64,000 nt of DNA from CAYNNQ01 sp964398785 (GTDB lineage Bacteria > Desulfobacterota > Desulfovibrionia > Desulfovibrionales > Desulfonatronovibrionaceae): contig CAYNNQ010000001.1 in assembly GCA_964398785.1 (NCBI GenBank), positions 62,001-126,000 of the forward strand, written 5' to 3'. Shown in pieces: positions 43,287 through 53,559 of the stretch. Position 1 is the stretch's first letter. Every line of letters begins with the position of its first letter. The translations under genes were made by a program, and so were the position numbers. The notes beneath the pieces are model-generated. The model was given only the letters and a program-made list of their open reading frames with translations. It was not told where the DNA came from and ran no database searches.

Positions 43287-45044
43287 ATGAAACTGCAGGA
43301 CCAACCACAAACTCAAAGCAGCTGGGAGCTGGCCAAGCGGACATTCTCCTACTTCCGGCCGTACAAAATGCGCATTTTCATCTCTATGATCGCCATGGCC
43401 GTGGCTGCAGCCTGCTCCGGGGCCACAGCCTTCCTGGTCAAGCCGGTCTTGGACGACATATTTATCGCCAAAAGCGAAGCTGCATTGGCTGTAATCCCGG
43501 CCCTGATTGTCGGGGTTTTCCTCTTAAAGGGCCTGGCCAGGTTCGTGCAGAATTACGAAATGAACGTATGCGGACTCCGGGTACTGGAAAGACTCCGTGG
43601 TGAATTATACCACAAGATGATCTGCCTGCCCACCCGCTTTTTTGATGACAACCAAATCGGCAATTTGATGGCCCGCATCCTGACTGATGTTACCGAAATA
43701 CGCTCCAGTCTGCCCGCACTGATTCGGATTGCCCGGGAAGCACTGACCATGGTGGGGCTCCTGGGAGTAGTCTTTTACCGCGATCCTTTCCTGGCCACCA
43801 TCGCGGTCCTGGTTTTACCGATAACCTTATATCCTTTCTATTATTTCGGGCGTAAGATCCGCAACCTCGGACGGCGCAATCAAGCCAAAATATCCAACAT
43901 ATCCACTTTGCTCCAGGAGATCTTCAACGGGATAAAGGTGGTAAAGACATTTTCCATGGAAAACCGGGAAAAACAGCGCTTTGACCAGGAAAACTCCCGT
44001 CTTGTCTCAATTGCCATTCGGCAGGTGATGTTCCGGGAACTGTCCTCTCCGATCATGGAATGCATAGGGGCCCTGGGAATGGGCATAGTGATCTGGTACG
44101 GAGGCAAACAGGTCATTGAAGGAGCATCCACAGCCGGCACGTTTTTTTCTTTCATGACCGCGCTTATAATGCTCTATGATCCAGTAAAGAAACTGAATGG
44201 GGCCAATTTGACCATTCAAAAGGCACTTGCCGCAGCCGAGCGCATATTCGAGGTTTTGGACAACCAAAAGATCTGTATAGAGCAGGGAGGGGAGAGAGAG
44301 TTCACACCTCCCTTCCAGGGCCTGGAGTTTAAAGACGTGACTTTTACCTACCCCGGAAACAAGACCCCGGCTTTACAAGAGATAAGCTTCAATATCTCTC
44401 CCGGTGAACAGGTTGCCCTCGTGGGGCCCAGCGGGGCCGGAAAATCCACCTTGATAAGCCTGGTTCCCCGCTTTCATGACCCCCAAAGCGGGGAAATCAG
44501 ATTGAATTCCCGGCCTTTGCAGGAATATACGCTGCCCACCCTGCGGCGCAGCATGGGCATAGTCTCCCAGGAAAATTTCCTTTTCAATGTAACGATCCGG
44601 GAAAACATAGCCTATGGGAAAGAAAACATAGGGCAAGAGGAATTGGAAAAAGCGGCCCGGGCGGCCTACGCCCATGAATTTATCTCCAATCTTCCGGAAG
44701 GATACGACACCCTCATAGGGGAGAGGGGAATCAAGCTGTCCGGAGGACAACGCCAGCGCATCGCCATCGCCCGGGCCCTTCTCAAGGATCCAGACCTTTT
44801 GATCCTTGATGAGGCCACGAGTGCCCTGGATACGGAAGCGGAAAGAATAGTGCAGATGGCCCTGGAAAACCTCATGCATAGCCGTACAAGCCTAGTTATC
44901 GCCCACCGCCTGTCCACCGTGCTCAAGGCGGACCGAATCATCGTCATGCAGGACGGCTATATAATGGACCAGGCCCCACATAAAACACTGCTCCAACGCT
45001 GCAGCCTGTATAAAAAATTGTATGACATGCAATTCAAGGAATAA
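43287..45044 (+). CDS. msbA: Lipid A / glycolipid ABC flippase MsbA
   Basis: A 585-residue half-transporter with six membrane segments (about 25-310) and an ATPase domain: Walker A GPSGAGKSTLIS, signature LSGGQRQRIAIARAL, Walker B LLILDEATSALDTEAE. MsbA flips core-lipid A across the inner membrane. The match is to MsbA/LptE-type exporters generally, so another lipid-linked glycan could be the substrate. Confidence 0.92.
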   Translation: MKLQDQPQTQSSWELAKRTFSYFRPYKMRIFISMIAMAVAAACSGATAFLVKPVLDDIFIAKSEAALAVIPALIVGVFLLKGLARFVQNYEMNVCGLRVLERLRGELYHKMICLPTRFFDDNQIGNLMARILTDVTEIRSSLPALIRIAREALTMVGLLGVVFYRDPFLATIAVLVLPITLYPFYYFGRKIRNLGRRNQAKISNISTLLQEIFNGIKVVKTFSMENREKQRFDQENSRLVSIAIRQVMFRELSSPIMECIGALGMGIVIWYGGKQVIEGASTAGTFFSFMTALIMLYDPVKKLNGANLTIQKALAAAERIFEVLDNQKICIEQGGEREFTPPFQGLEFKDVTFTYPGNKTPALQEISFNISPGEQVALVGPSGAGKSTLISLVPRFHDPQSGEIRLNSRPLQEYTLPTLRRSMGIVSQENFLFNVTIRENIAYGKENIGQEELEKAARAAYAHEFISNLPEGYDTLIGERGIKLSGGQRQRIAIARALLKDPDLLILDEATSALDTEAERIVQMALENLMHSRTSLVIAHRLSTVLKADRIIVMQDGYIMDQAPHKTLLQRCSLYKKLYDMQFKE

Positions 45045-45069
45045 GCATTGACCGAACAGTTGATATATT

Positions 45070-45927
45070 ATGAAAAGATATATATTCTTACTTAGTTCTG
45101 AACGTTCTGGATCGACACTTTTACAAAACATGCTTAATGAGCACCCCCAAATCTGTGCCCCACCTGAGCTTTGGATGCTTGCCTTCAATACAGTAGAAGA
45201 ATGGTATGAAAAAAAACCTCAAGCGATACATAGTATGCGCGTGTTGTATGAACAATGCAAACAACCTTTTGACAAGGACAACTTTCTAGAAACTAACAAA
45301 GACATTTTCCCTATAGATATATATAATAATCTAAAATTAAATGGAAATGTCCTTGTAGATAAAACTCCGGGATATGCCAATGATATTAACACGCTAAAAA
45401 ATACTATAGAACTAAGGCCGCACTATATCTGGCTTGTCCGCCACCCCCTAGGTGTAGTTAACTCAAAGATTAAAACAGTACTAAAACAATGCAAGGCGTC
45501 TAATCTAAAAAAATATTATTTATATTTAGGAGACGAACTCTTACATAACACATTTAAAAAGCGTTTATCCATAAAAGCTCGCAAAAGAGAAGATAAATGG
45601 ATTAACCAAAATATAAATGTCGGCTTGTTTTTAAACGCCATATCTCCAATAGATAAAACACTCATTTTTTTTGAAGACCTTATTCAAAATCCTCAAAGAG
45701 AAGTCAGTAAAATCTGTAATGATATAAAAATACATTTTTATGAAAAGATGACATCTCCATCATTTAATCAAATCCCTATAAAGTCTGGTCTTGGGGATCA
45801 AAACATAAACTACTACCATTTCATTAACCCACAAAAATCTTCGGAATGGGAAAAAAGGTACTCAGAAACACAGGCAAACAAAACATCAATTTCATTTTAT
45901 CAAAGCCTTAAGTCATTAAAACTCTAG
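45070..45927 (+). CDS. Sulfotransferase (PAPS-dependent)
   Basis: A 285-residue sulfotransferase-fold protein. The 5'-phosphosulfate-binding loop is LSSERSGSTLLQNML near residue 8, with LVDKTPGYAND and the 3'-phosphate motif WLVRHPLGVVNSKIK near residue 120. It would move sulfate from PAPS onto a hydroxyl of a sugar. The gene is conspicuously AT-rich compared with msbA, and codons favour A/T, which suggests acquisition by transfer. It lies 25 bp after msbA. Confidence 0.88.
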   Translation: MKRYIFLLSSERSGSTLLQNMLNEHPQICAPPELWMLAFNTVEEWYEKKPQAIHSMRVLYEQCKQPFDKDNFLETNKDIFPIDIYNNLKLNGNVLVDKTPGYANDINTLKNTIELRPHYIWLVRHPLGVVNSKIKTVLKQCKASNLKKYYLYLGDELLHNTFKKRLSIKARKREDKWINQNINVGLFLNAISPIDKTLIFFEDLIQNPQREVSKICNDIKIHFYEKMTSPSFNQIPIKSGLGDQNINYYHFINPQKSSEWEKRYSETQANKTSISFYQSLKSLKL

Positions 45928-45944
45928 CTATATAAAAAGATTTA

Positions 45945-47108
45945 ATGTCAAACACCATTAAGAGTCCCAAACCTGTGCTTTTCCGCGTAACAAACAATTT
46001 AGATATAGGCGGAATTCAAAAAAGGCTGGCCTCTCTATTGCCCTGCCTCACTCAAAAATTTGAAGTCCATGTAGTTGCTTATCGCCAAAGGGGCACTTTT
46101 GCGAAGGAGCTGGAACAGGCCGGGGTACATGTACATTTACACCCCATAAAAGGCAAAACTCACATACCCTCTATCTTCAAGCTGTCGCGCTTATTTAAAA
46201 AACACAATGCAGCAATTGTGCACACCCATTCCCTAGGGGCAAATATACCAGGAATTTTAGCCGCTGTCCTAGCTCAGGTGCCTGTGCGCATTGCCCAGGT
46301 TCACCGCAAAAATTTGCATTGGTATGCTAGCTCGGTTTTCCAAAGAAAAAAACAAATCTTGATTGAAACTTGGACTCACAAACTGTTCACGGACAAAATT
46401 TTATTTGTCTCCCAAGAATCCCTTGCCTATTTTAAACAACAAACCAAATTACCGGAAAATAAATTACATGTGCTACACAATGGATTCGAATTTCCGGTCA
46501 ATCAGCCCTTAAAAGATAAAGCCCGCCAAATTCAAGGCTTGCCAAAGGACAAAAAAATAATTGCTTTTGTCGGACGCCTGAGCAAGGGTAAGGGGTTGGA
46601 CTACTTCCTGGACTTCGCCCAAAAGGCTCTTTTCGAGGATAGCAGCCTTTACTTCCTGATCATTGGGGAAGGACCCAGTCGGCAAGAAAGTGAACAGGAA
46701 ATATTCGCCCAAGGGTTAAATAATAATATCCGCTTTGTCGGGGAACAAACAGATATGAACACTTGGTACCCTGCCTTAGACTTGGTTCTTTTTACATCCG
46801 AGCCATGGGCGGAGGGTATGCCCGGCGTAGTTCTTGAAGCCTGTGCACACGGTTTGCCCATACTGGCTCGTTTTTCCAACCCAATTAAAGAAATAAAGTC
46901 ATACTATTCCAACATACATTTTATAGAAGAAAGTATAGGACCTACTGACAACATTGAGAAAGCCTTGCATCCCTCCACTAAGGCAGATTTAGAAAGGTTC
47001 AAAAAAGAATTTGGCTTAGAGCAAATGACAACTAGAACAATCCATCTTTATCGTTCCCTCTTACAAATGAACAAAGGATTGAATTTAAATGAGCATATTC
47101 CAAAATAA
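45945..47108 (+). CDS. GT4-family glycosyltransferase
   Basis: A 387-residue GT-B enzyme. The N-terminal domain contains DIGGIQKRLASLLPCL, the C-terminal domain IAFVGRLSKGKGLDYFL and EPWAEGMPGVVLEACAHGLPI. It follows the sulfotransferase by 17 bp and overlaps the next gene by 20 nt. Sugar donor unknown. Confidence 0.9.
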   Translation: MSNTIKSPKPVLFRVTNNLDIGGIQKRLASLLPCLTQKFEVHVVAYRQRGTFAKELEQAGVHVHLHPIKGKTHIPSIFKLSRLFKKHNAAIVHTHSLGANIPGILAAVLAQVPVRIAQVHRKNLHWYASSVFQRKKQILIETWTHKLFTDKILFVSQESLAYFKQQTKLPENKLHVLHNGFEFPVNQPLKDKARQIQGLPKDKKIIAFVGRLSKGKGLDYFLDFAQKALFEDSSLYFLIIGEGPSRQESEQEIFAQGLNNNIRFVGEQTDMNTWYPALDLVLFTSEPWAEGMPGVVLEACAHGLPILARFSNPIKEIKSYYSNIHFIEESIGPTDNIEKALHPSTKADLERFKKEFGLEQMTTRTIHLYRSLLQMNKGLNLNEHIPK

Positions 47109-48405
47109 CCATCTAAAAAAACCATTGCGGGATTGTTTAGACTTTCCAACTTGTTATATGACAAAATCATCCCAATGGGCAGGGTATGCAAAGTGTATAA
47201 TGCGTTTCGGGGTAATATTCTATGTTTTATTTGCGCCTCTAGGACATGCCCCAAGGGAAATTGGCAGTATTGCAGCAGTTTCTGGAGTATTGATATATTA
47301 CATCCTTGATTTTCCTAGCTCTAATCTACATCAATTTCGTTATAAATGGCTTTTGTTTATATTTATTGCATTTCTCGGATTTAAAGTCCTCCACAGTGTG
47401 GATATTTGCCGCAGCTGGGAAGTCTTTAGCCGAAGTTACAAAGGACTTTTTTTATTCTTTCCGGCTATCGAATTCATACGCTCCAAAAAGGATTTAAAAA
47501 TCTTGGTCATACTTTTTGCAATAATGGGGTGTTACGAGGGGTTGGATGGTATATATCAATTTGTTACCGGTAAAGACTTCATAAGAGGCACATCCGTGAG
47601 CTCAAGGCTAACCGGCTCTATGAACACTCCACGGGTGGGCAATTTGACATCATTGGTTATACCTATTGCCTGCGGCATGTACTTCATTTTGAAAAACAAA
47701 TGGAGAACATGTAAAGCAATCGGAACCGCAATAATTCTTCTTTCCCCACTTGTCTTTCTTTTTATAGGGAGTCAGACGCGCAGCGCTTATGTCGGAATCT
47801 TTCTAGCCATCACAGGCACATTGATACTTGTCAAAGGAATTTCTTGGAAATATATACTTGTAGTGATCCTGTGTATTTTTATTGTGGGAACCTTTGGTCC
47901 GCACAGAGTCAGTTTTAAAAAAGTGAAAAACGGGGCGCGAATCCAAAAAATATGGCCTTTGGCCTGGAAAAGTTTTCAAAAAAATCCATTGCTCGGAGGC
48001 GGAATCCACAGCTATAAACCCGTTGCCCAAACCACTCAGATGGGAAAGGCACTGGAACAAAAAGGAGAATACATACATCCCCACCCACACAATATATATT
48101 TGCAGCTCGCGGCGGAAGCCGGGATAATTGGTTTTGCTCTTGCCCTGGCCTTTTTCGGAACCTATCTGTTCTGGAGTGCTAAAAGGATAAGGATGGGGCT
48201 AAAAGACCCAACATATCGTGATCACTTTATTCTGGCCACATGCTTCTGGGCCTCTTACCTGGGTTACCTGGGTACCGCCTTCAGTGCCCACAATTTCTTC
48301 CGAGCCTGGTGGCTGGGGACGGCTATGATTATCTTAGGAATGGTAATCGGGTCGTGTTTGACTCAAAAAAGCTCACAAGGAACATATCTCATTACAGAGG
48401 AATAA
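47089..48405 (+). CDS. O-antigen ligase/polymerase-like membrane protein (WaaL/Wzy family)
   Basis: A 438-residue protein with about ten or eleven hydrophobic segments and a large periplasmic loop (about 265-340) containing NPLLGGGIHSYKP and HPHNIYLQLAAEAGIIGF, the typical O-antigen ligase motif (H-N-x-Y/F-L-x-x-x-x-E-x-G). It would join O-antigen to lipid A core, or polymerise repeat units. The start overlaps the upstream gene; an alternative ATG lies at 47158. Confidence 0.87.
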   Translation: MSIFQNNHLKKPLRDCLDFPTCYMTKSSQWAGYAKCIMRFGVIFYVLFAPLGHAPREIGSIAAVSGVLIYYILDFPSSNLHQFRYKWLLFIFIAFLGFKVLHSVDICRSWEVFSRSYKGLFLFFPAIEFIRSKKDLKILVILFAIMGCYEGLDGIYQFVTGKDFIRGTSVSSRLTGSMNTPRVGNLTSLVIPIACGMYFILKNKWRTCKAIGTAIILLSPLVFLFIGSQTRSAYVGIFLAITGTLILVKGISWKYILVVILCIFIVGTFGPHRVSFKKVKNGARIQKIWPLAWKSFQKNPLLGGGIHSYKPVAQTTQMGKALEQKGEYIHPHPHNIYLQLAAEAGIIGFALALAFFGTYLFWSAKRIRMGLKDPTYRDHFILATCFWASYLGYLGTAFSAHNFFRAWWLGTAMIILGMVIGSCLTQKSSQGTYLITEE

Positions 48406-48427
48406 TAAATACGATTCGGAGATAAAT

Positions 48428-49108
48428 ATGTTTTATTATTTGAAGTCACATTTGCGTCTTAAAAAAAAATCTACTGTTTTAATTCACATTGGAAAATGTG
48501 GTGGACGAACACTTAAAAACGGATTGAAAGACCATAAGCAAAATTCGGATATGTATATTTTTCATATAAAAAAGCCAATTTACAGGAAAGATTTAAAATA
48601 CATTATCGTAGCGCGAGCACCGATTACGAGGCTTATATCGGCTTTTAATTGGAGATACAAACTCGTAGTATCCGATGGCACTCAAAGAGATAAATATAGA
48701 GGCGAATATGAAGTGCTAGTTAAGTATGGTTGTTTAAATAAATTAGCTGAAGCTTTATACTTCAAGGACAACACTCCCAACGTACACGCACATCGGGAAA
48801 TACGTCGCATACATCACATAGCGGAAGATATTTCTTTTTATCTGAGTGACCTTCTTCGCAAATGTCGACCAGAACAAATCAAAGCAGTATTAATGCAGGA
48901 ATCCCTTAATGAGGACATTTATCGCGTATTTGGATACAAAAATGAACTTCGAGAACATAGCACTCCTTTAGATATAAAAAATAATCATTTATCAAAAATC
49001 GGCCTTATGAATTTAAAAAGATTCTTCATAAAAGATTATGAAGCCTTAACAAAGCTTTATTGCTGGGGAAAAATCAAACAAGACGTATTCATAAAGGCAA
49101 TACAATAA
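48428..49108 (+). CDS. Sulfotransferase family 2-like protein
   Basis: A 226-residue protein with VLIHIGKCGGRTLKNGL near residue 17, like the HIPKTGGT 5'-PSB motif of carbohydrate sulfotransferases, and a 3'-PB-like segment IVARAPITRLISAFNWRY near residue 60. It is AT-rich, like its neighbours. Conserved Lys-Thr is replaced by Lys-Cys in the first motif. It is the last gene of the cluster; no clear terminator follows (49109-49241). Confidence 0.7.
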   Translation: MFYYLKSHLRLKKKSTVLIHIGKCGGRTLKNGLKDHKQNSDMYIFHIKKPIYRKDLKYIIVARAPITRLISAFNWRYKLVVSDGTQRDKYRGEYEVLVKYGCLNKLAEALYFKDNTPNVHAHREIRRIHHIAEDISFYLSDLLRKCRPEQIKAVLMQESLNEDIYRVFGYKNELREHSTPLDIKNNHLSKIGLMNLKRFFIKDYEALTKLYCWGKIKQDVFIKAIQ

Positions 49109-49241
49109 AATTTTATCACTCAAATTGTTTGATTTTTCAAAACCTAAACATATATTTTTAAAAGAACATATAATAAATGCATATTAAAATTAGTAGATGG
49201 TGCACCTAGCATTTTAATCCAAGTATCCTAAGTTAAGGTAA

Positions 49242-52200
49242 TTACGAAAAAAGCACTTGAAGATCCTCGCGGCTTAGATTGCGGACGACCGAAGAGCTGG
49301 ATCCCTGCAGTACTGAACGTACCAGCTCCTGTTTCTGTTCTTGGAGTGCGCGTATTTTCTCCTCGACCGTCCCGTTTGTAACCAATCGATAGGTAAAAAC
49401 CTTTTTGTTTTGACCAATACGGTGCGTCCGATCCACGGCCTGCATTTCCACAGCCGGATTCCACCAAGGGTCGGCAATAAAGACATAATCGGCCGCGGTC
49501 AGATTGAGCCCGGTCCCCCCGGCCTTTATACTGATAAGAAAAACAGAAGGCCCATGGGGACTTTGGAATTTTTCCACCCGCTTTTGCCTCCTTTTCGGCG
49601 GAGTACGTCCGTCCAAGTAGCAATACTCAACTCCCTCCGCTTCCAAGCCCTTTTTGATCAGACTCAGAAAACGGGTAAACTGGGAAAAGACAAGGGCCTT
49701 GTGCCCGGAAGCAATCACCTCCAGGACATGGGATTTTAATTCCTGTAGCTTTCCGGAGGCAGCATTGGCCTCAGCCCCGGCCAAAACCGGGTGGCAGGCT
49801 ATCTGGCGCAAGCGAAGCAGACCCTCCAGGATATACATCTTACTTTTGGCCATCCCTTTTTCTTCGACTTTGGACAAAAGCGCGCTGCGGAAATGATCCC
49901 GAACCTGCTCATACATCCTTTTCTGCTCCGAAGTCATTTCGCAATTGACTACTTTCTCCATCTTGGGCGGCAGGTCCTGTATAACTTCCTCCTTGGAGCG
50001 ACGGAGCAAGAAGGGCCGGATACACTTGTGGAACTTGGCCAAGCTTTTTTCATCAACTTTTTGCTGCTCATCAAACAGGGATTCGAAACCTTTCACGCTG
50101 CCCAAGATCCCGGGATTTAGAAATTCCATCTGGGACCAAAGTTCCCGGGCGTGGTTCTCCAGTGGAGTACCGGTAAGACAAAGCTTGCTGTTTCCGTTAA
50201 GTTTTCTTGTACATTGGGCTGTTTGGGTATTGGCGTTTTTAATCGCCTGACTTTCATCAAGGACGATATAATCAAATTTTTTGGAACAAAACAGCTCTAT
50301 ATCCATACGCAGCAAAGTATAAGTGGTTACAATTATATCCGCTGCCTCCCACCTTTGAACTGAATCCATCCTGTAAGTTCCCGCATGGAGATGCAGACTG
50401 AGATCTGGGGTAAAATTGTCCGCCTCTTGTATCCAATTAAGGGCCAGGGAAGTCGGAGCAACTATAAGGCTTTGCCCCAGATTCCCGCCCTCCTTCTCCG
50501 CCAGCAACTGGGCGAGGACTTGAATGGTCTTTCCCAAACCCATATCGTCGGCCAGAATTCCTCCCAGCCCGAACTCGCGCAAAAACTGAAGCCAGCTCAG
50601 CCCATCTATCTGATAATCCCGTAACGTGGCTTGCAGGCCTTTGGGAGCGGGCTTATCCTTTATTCCCTCAAAGGATTGGATTTTCTCGCACAAGCGGGAA
50701 AAGTCAGGATCGGTTTCAATCTGGACATCCCTTTGATCTATCGAGGCCAACAGGGCTCCCTGGGCCCGGGAAAAACGCAGCTTTTCCCCTTCCTTGTCTT
50801 TTTTCCCATCCGTTTCAGCCACCCTATTTCCCAAAAAAAGCGGGAAGCCATTTTCGGCCAGCCATTTCTCGGGCAAAACACCAAAACTGCCGTCATCCAA
50901 GGTTATCATGTGCTGACCGCGCCGATATGCCTCCAGGGCTTCCGGCAAAGGAATAAATACATCCTCACCGAAATCCACCTCTCCCTGGAGATCAAACCAG
51001 TCTTCACCACTTTGGACCCGGATATTACCAAAAGCTCCGCCGCGAACCGGCTTGCGATTCTTGCCCTCCAGCTCCCAACCCAAGGCATTAAGTCCACGCA
51101 GGACACCAGCTATATCGCCCTCAAAAGGATAGCTCCAAAATGATTTTTCGTCCGGTTCAAACCCTTTGGACCGGAGATTTTTAAGATGCGCATCTTCCTC
51201 CTCCCGCCACCTGGATATTAACCTCCAATTGGGCCGGTCAAAAAGATGATCCTGGGAATTGTCCGCGGACACACTTAATCCCTCGTAGTCAAAATAAACC
51301 TGCCCCCGAATGTATTCTTCTAGGAGTTCAAGGACCAGTCTAGGATTAGGGGCAGCACCAGTGATTTGCTCCGGGTTAAAACCCTGCGGGAGATGGACCC
51401 TTTCCAGTCGGGAGGTATCGGCAAGGACCTGCATCATTTCCGGCAACTCCTCCTCTGGAACAGATACCGAAGCATTGCGCTCCCGGACCGCTTCCCAAGG
51501 TACATCCGGCAATGCATGCAAAGCCCCTTCATAGACAAAAAGAATAGGTTCGGCACTGATAAAGATTGAAACGTCCGTCAGCTCAACACGTTTTCCTCCC
51601 AGCACGATCCTGGGAAAAAGACGAATGCTTCCGGAATTCTTGTCTTCCTGTGAACCTTCATAAACGATTTCCGCGGTATAAGGTTCACCCAGAGAAAGAC
51701 TGCCCGCCACTTCCCGGCCTTGCAGGGAAAGCGAACACCGGCCGGTTCGGGCCAAAAAGGGCAAAAGGTAAGAAATATAGGGCAGATCCAATACAATCCC
51801 TGTACGTTCCAGCATCATGGAGGAATGGTCCGCAGAGATGCATGTAGACAGGATTAATTGATCCGATTCAGGCAGGTCCTCATTGTCCAATACATTATGG
51901 TTTATTGCCGCCGCTCTTTTACCCTGCCGGCCATCCTTGCAGATATATCTCTGCCAAGCTAGCAAGCGCCAGTCACCCGACAAGAAATCCAGCCTATAAT
52001 AGGGACAACACTCTCCGGGATTAGGGAAATCCTTCCCTGTGTTTCGCTCCGGTATGGTTACAAATGTCCGCCAGGTAACTTCCATGGGCAGGTGTTCACC
52101 AGAGGATTCTCGCTTGGCCAACAAAAAATCGGCCTGCCTAGCTGCCGCCCAAAGGTGCTTGCACGCTTCTCCGCGCGCAAAATGCGGACAGCTGCAAAAT

Positions 52201-52400
52201 ACCCGAAAACGGTTGGTATCTGCAATAATCTCTACATCATACTCCTGTGCCCCGGATACAATTCCTTTAATCCAGTCCTCTTCCGCCTTTTGGAGGTGCA
52301 CTCGCCCCTCTTTGAAATATTGATTCCCACGTGTCCTTATATGGGGACGAAAAAATTCATATACCAGATTATACCACGTAGCATCCTTCTTTTTTGCCAT
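49242..52400 (-). CDS. Snf2-family DNA helicase/translocase with SWIM zinc finger
   Basis: A 1052-residue protein. A SWIM zinc-binding motif (Cys69, Cys71, Cys80, His82) opens it. A middle region of about 500 residues precedes the Snf2 motor: Walker A DDMGLGKTIQVLAQLL, DESQ box (YIVLDESQAIKN), GTPLENHARELWSQMEF, and the C-terminal helicase half with GTGLNLTAADYVF and DRTHRIGQ. Bacterial Snf2 proteins of this build are translocases of poorly known function. ATG at 52400 chosen; a GTG three codons upstream is possible. Confidence 0.93.
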   Translation of the reverse strand: MAKKKDATWYNLVYEFFRPHIRTRGNQYFKEGRVHLQKAEEDWIKGIVSGAQEYDVEIIADTNRFRVFCSCPHFARGEACKHLWAAARQADFLLAKRESSGEHLPMEVTWRTFVTIPERNTGKDFPNPGECCPYYRLDFLSGDWRLLAWQRYICKDGRQGKRAAAINHNVLDNEDLPESDQLILSTCISADHSSMMLERTGIVLDLPYISYLLPFLARTGRCSLSLQGREVAGSLSLGEPYTAEIVYEGSQEDKNSGSIRLFPRIVLGGKRVELTDVSIFISAEPILFVYEGALHALPDVPWEAVRERNASVSVPEEELPEMMQVLADTSRLERVHLPQGFNPEQITGAAPNPRLVLELLEEYIRGQVYFDYEGLSVSADNSQDHLFDRPNWRLISRWREEEDAHLKNLRSKGFEPDEKSFWSYPFEGDIAGVLRGLNALGWELEGKNRKPVRGGAFGNIRVQSGEDWFDLQGEVDFGEDVFIPLPEALEAYRRGQHMITLDDGSFGVLPEKWLAENGFPLFLGNRVAETDGKKDKEGEKLRFSRAQGALLASIDQRDVQIETDPDFSRLCEKIQSFEGIKDKPAPKGLQATLRDYQIDGLSWLQFLREFGLGGILADDMGLGKTIQVLAQLLAEKEGGNLGQSLIVAPTSLALNWIQEADNFTPDLSLHLHAGTYRMDSVQRWEAADIIVTTYTLLRMDIELFCSKKFDYIVLDESQAIKNANTQTAQCTRKLNGNSKLCLTGTPLENHARELWSQMEFLNPGILGSVKGFESLFDEQQKVDEKSLAKFHKCIRPFLLRRSKEEVIQDLPPKMEKVVNCEMTSEQKRMYEQVRDHFRSALLSKVEEKGMAKSKMYILEGLLRLRQIACHPVLAGAEANAASGKLQELKSHVLEVIASGHKALVFSQFTRFLSLIKKGLEAEGVEYCYLDGRTPPKRRQKRVEKFQSPHGPSVFLISIKAGGTGLNLTAADYVFIADPWWNPAVEMQAVDRTHRIGQNKKVFTYRLVTNGTVEEKIRALQEQKQELVRSVLQGSSSSVVRNLSREDLQVLFS

Positions 52401-52442
52401 ATTTACCACGCTTTTTCGGGGTCCTATAAATTTTTTTCCGCT

Positions 52443-53534
52443 CTATGAAATATCTTGGGGAAAGGTTTCCTGTCGAGGGACCAATTTTTTTTCCAAGCCT
52501 TGCTCAAGTCTTTCCCATACCTTTTCCGGACCGAGATCCCGCAAACACGGAATTCCTTCATAAGGACAACTTTCCCGGTTACAAGGCTGGCAATCCATTT
52601 CCAGGGATATATCCTGATGCTCTTGGGATGGGAAGGTCCAGGCCTTACTCGAAGCCCCTAAAACAGTTAATGATGGAGTATCCAAAGCTACAGCCATATG
52701 CCGGGGAGCGGAGCAGTTGCCCAGGAAAAAATCCGCCCTGTCAATTAGCGCGGCTATGCGACGCAGATCAAAAACATCCTCCAAGGGGAGTAAAGTACGT
52801 GCATTTCCACTGCCAGAAACCACTTCCTGTGCTGCCTCCCGTTCCCCAGGACCATAAACAAGAAGCCATTTATAGGCGGGGCGCTTTTGGGCAGCCATCC
52901 GGATAAGTCCTCCGAGATTTTCCGCCGGCCAGCGGCGATTGGCCGCCTTGTGTCCCGGTGCGCCTATGATCAGTTTTTCGCCCGCATTCAAGCCTTTTCT
53001 GCGCACAAATTCATCGGCCCACTTCCTTTCCTCTGCAGTCAAATACAGGCGGGGGCGCTCCCCCTCCCAGGCAATATCAAGCGGAGCCAGAAAACTGGCC
53101 TTGAATCGACCGGCATAGCCGTGAAGTGGTTCAGCCCAATGGGTATATAAAAAACGGTTGTACCAGGGGGGAGGGAAACTAAGGCGAACAGGAGCCCGAG
53201 AAAAAGCCAGGACAAATTTGCAGCGCGGCAGCTGCTGCAGATCAACCACCAGATCAAAATTCTGATCGGCCACTCGCCGGTAATATCCCAGAGCTTTCCA
53301 AAACGGACGGAGCGCCTCTTTATCCATGGACCACAGATTATGGATAGCCGGATGGTTCTCCAAGACCGGGGCGCATTTCTTTTCGGTGAGTACGTGGATC
53401 TGGGCATTGGGCCAGCGCTTTTGTAAAAGCTGGACCACCGGAGTGGAGAGAATAACATCCCCAATCTGCTTCAGTTGGCAGACAAGGATCTTTTTCGGCC
53501 CAAGGTGAGCAATATCCCCCTTCGCTTTAAACAT
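52443..53534 (-). CDS. GT9-family heptosyltransferase
   Basis: A 363-residue LPS core transferase. KKILVCQLKQIGDVILSTP near the N-terminus and CMDCQP-like ALDTPSLTVLGASSKAWTF near residue 290 are GT9 features (ADP-heptose donor). The frame opens at a GTG at 53579 inside the ClC gene, but I prefer the ATG at 53534. A Cys-rich MDCQPCNRESC segment near the C-terminus is typical of WaaQ-like enzymes. Confidence 0.9.
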   Translation of the reverse strand: MFKAKGDIAHLGPKKILVCQLKQIGDVILSTPVVQLLQKRWPNAQIHVLTEKKCAPVLENHPAIHNLWSMDKEALRPFWKALGYYRRVADQNFDLVVDLQQLPRCKFVLAFSRAPVRLSFPPPWYNRFLYTHWAEPLHGYAGRFKASFLAPLDIAWEGERPRLYLTAEERKWADEFVRRKGLNAGEKLIIGAPGHKAANRRWPAENLGGLIRMAAQKRPAYKWLLVYGPGEREAAQEVVSGSGNARTLLPLEDVFDLRRIAALIDRADFFLGNCSAPRHMAVALDTPSLTVLGASSKAWTFPSQEHQDISLEMDCQPCNRESCPYEGIPCLRDLGPEKVWERLEQGLEKKLVPRQETFPQDIS

Positions 53535-53559
53535 CCCCGTCAAAGTATCTCCCAGCAAA

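Noticed and set aside
45070..49108. Possible mobile island or phage-borne cluster because of AT-rich sequence
   Set aside because: No integrase, transposase, tRNA attachment site or flanking direct repeat was found; transfer is plausible but no element can be defined.
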